Positions 20,067 to 20,676 of a stretch of DNA of 20,676 nt are shown here, piece by piece. The first letter of the stretch is position 1, and each line of letters opens with the position of its first letter. Source of the DNA: an uncultured Collinsella sp. (lineage in GTDB: Bacteria > Actinomycetota > Coriobacteriia > Coriobacteriales > Coriobacteriaceae); assembly GCA_900552425.1 (NCBI GenBank), contig URZR01000008.1, positions 1 to 20,676 of the forward strand, in the 5' to 3' direction. The translations under genes were made by a program, and so were the position numbers. The notes under the pieces are model-generated. The model was not told the origin of the DNA and searched no databases. It saw only the letters and a list, made by a program, of their open reading frames with translations.

Positions 20067-20676
20067 ATGGCACAGACCACGACAGATATCGCCGCCAGCA
20101 CCGTCCCCGGTGCCGGAGCCGCCAGTTCATTCTCGGGCGGCACGGGAACCGAAGCCGAATTCGGCTCACTCGGTGCGCTCTCCCCCACCTGGTGGGAGCC
20201 CGAGGACGGCAGCGAGCCCGAACCGTGGCTCACGCCCGACCAGGCCTTCGAGCGCTTCTTTGAATGGACGAGCGATCGCGGTATTGAGCTGTGGGACCAC
20301 CAGGAAGAGGCCCTCATGGATCTAGCCGCCGGCGATCACGTCATTCTGGGCACGCCGACCGGATCGGGCAAGTCGCTTGTCGCGCTGGGCATGCTCTTTA
20401 TGGGCATGGCACAGGGCAAACGCTGCTATTACACGGCCCCCATCAAGGCTCTGGTCAGCGAGAAGTTTTTCGACCTTGTGCAGGTGCTCGGCCGCGATAA
20501 CGTCGGTATGATCACCGGCGACACGCATATCAACGCGGATGCGCCGATCATCTGCTGCACCGCGGAGATCCTCGCCAATCAGGCGTTGCGCGAGGGCCGC
20601 CACGCCGATGTCGGCTGCGTGGCGATGGACGAGTTCCACTATTACGGCGATCCCGAGCGCGGCTGGGCTTGGCAGG
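20067..20676 (+). CDS. SKI2/Mtr4-like DEAD/DEAH-box helicase (partial, C-terminus off window)
   Basis: The first 203 codons of a larger helicase. Residues about 1-50 are a low-complexity Ala/Gly/Glu leader; then DHQEEALMDLAAGDHVI (78-93) and Walker A TPTGSGKS (96-103). They are followed by YTAPIKALVSEKFFDL (122-137), ITGD (149-152), CTAEILANQAL (164-174) and the DEFH box (188-191). The run YTAPIKALVSEKFF, ITGDTHINADAPI and DEFHYYGDPERGWAW is typical of actinobacterial Ski2/Mtr4-like helicases that carry a DUF3516 C-terminal domain. That domain would lie outside the window. A role in RNA or DNA processing is likely, but unproven in bacteria. The start ATG 20067 has GAGAGAAAG upstream, a weak ribosome site. 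Confidence 0.87.
   Translation, partial: MAQTTTDIAASTVPGAGAASSFSGGTGTEAEFGSLGALSPTWWEPEDGSEPEPWLTPDQAFERFFEWTSDRGIELWDHQEEALMDLAAGDHVILGTPTGSGKSLVALGMLFMGMAQGKRCYYTAPIKALVSEKFFDLVQVLGRDNVGMITGDTHINADAPIICCTAEILANQALREGRHADVGCVAMDEFHYYGDPERGWAWQ

Overview
The window looks like a chromosomal segment of a high-GC anaerobe of the class Coriobacteriia, most like Collinsella. This rests on strong G/C third-position bias with frequent GTG starts, an Etf-coupled FAD oxidoreductase, a sortase-type surface protein with an LAxT-like motif in a high-GC background, and a bacterial Elp3. No 16S or other marker gene is present, so the genus is an inference. I saw no tRNA, rRNA, CRISPR array, transposase or integrase.

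Layout. (1) 1-3049, minus strand: a tightly coupled operon reading FAD-linked 2-hydroxyacid (lactate/glycolate-type) dehydrogenase, then EtfB, then EtfA carrying an N-terminal two-cluster ferredoxin domain (cut by the window edge). This gene set resembles an electron-bifurcating lactate dehydrogenase/Etf complex. (2) 3396-6602, plus strand: five small-to-medium genes, mostly of unknown function. They are a small cytosolic protein, a membrane-anchored protein, a secreted beta-rich protein, a 93-residue surface protein with a sorting-signal-like tail, and a cysteine-containing secreted protein of 476 residues. (3) 6721-7437: a DUF554 membrane protein behind a palindromic operator-like site. (4) 7526-13138, plus strand: a three-gene TerB_N/TerB_C - BrxD-like ATPase - BrxHI/Lhr-like helicase module without the other BREX genes. 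This is the best candidate for an under-described system. (5) 13166-15952, minus strand: elp3 (tRNA wobble-uridine modification) followed with no gap by a membrane-anchored spermidine-synthase-like protein. (6) 16050-17659, minus strand: an XRE-type HTH membrane protein translationally coupled to a DUF4097 envelope protein with regular SGD repeats. (7) 17927-20676, plus strand: a class I SAM methyltransferase behind a near-consensus promoter, a TrmB homologue with altered catalytic-segment residues, a 309-base gene-free stretch holding a 119-bp inverted-repeat element, and the start of an SKI2/Mtr4-like helicase.

How the parts work together. The Etf operon would couple hydroxyacid oxidation to NAD and ferredoxin. 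The TerB-ATPase-helicase trio is arranged as one transcription unit and probably forms a nucleic-acid-directed complex for defence or DNA maintenance. The surface cluster would export a set of related beta-domain proteins. The HTH-DUF4097 pair looks like a small envelope-sensing unit. Elp3, TrmB and possibly the other methyltransferases belong to tRNA modification.
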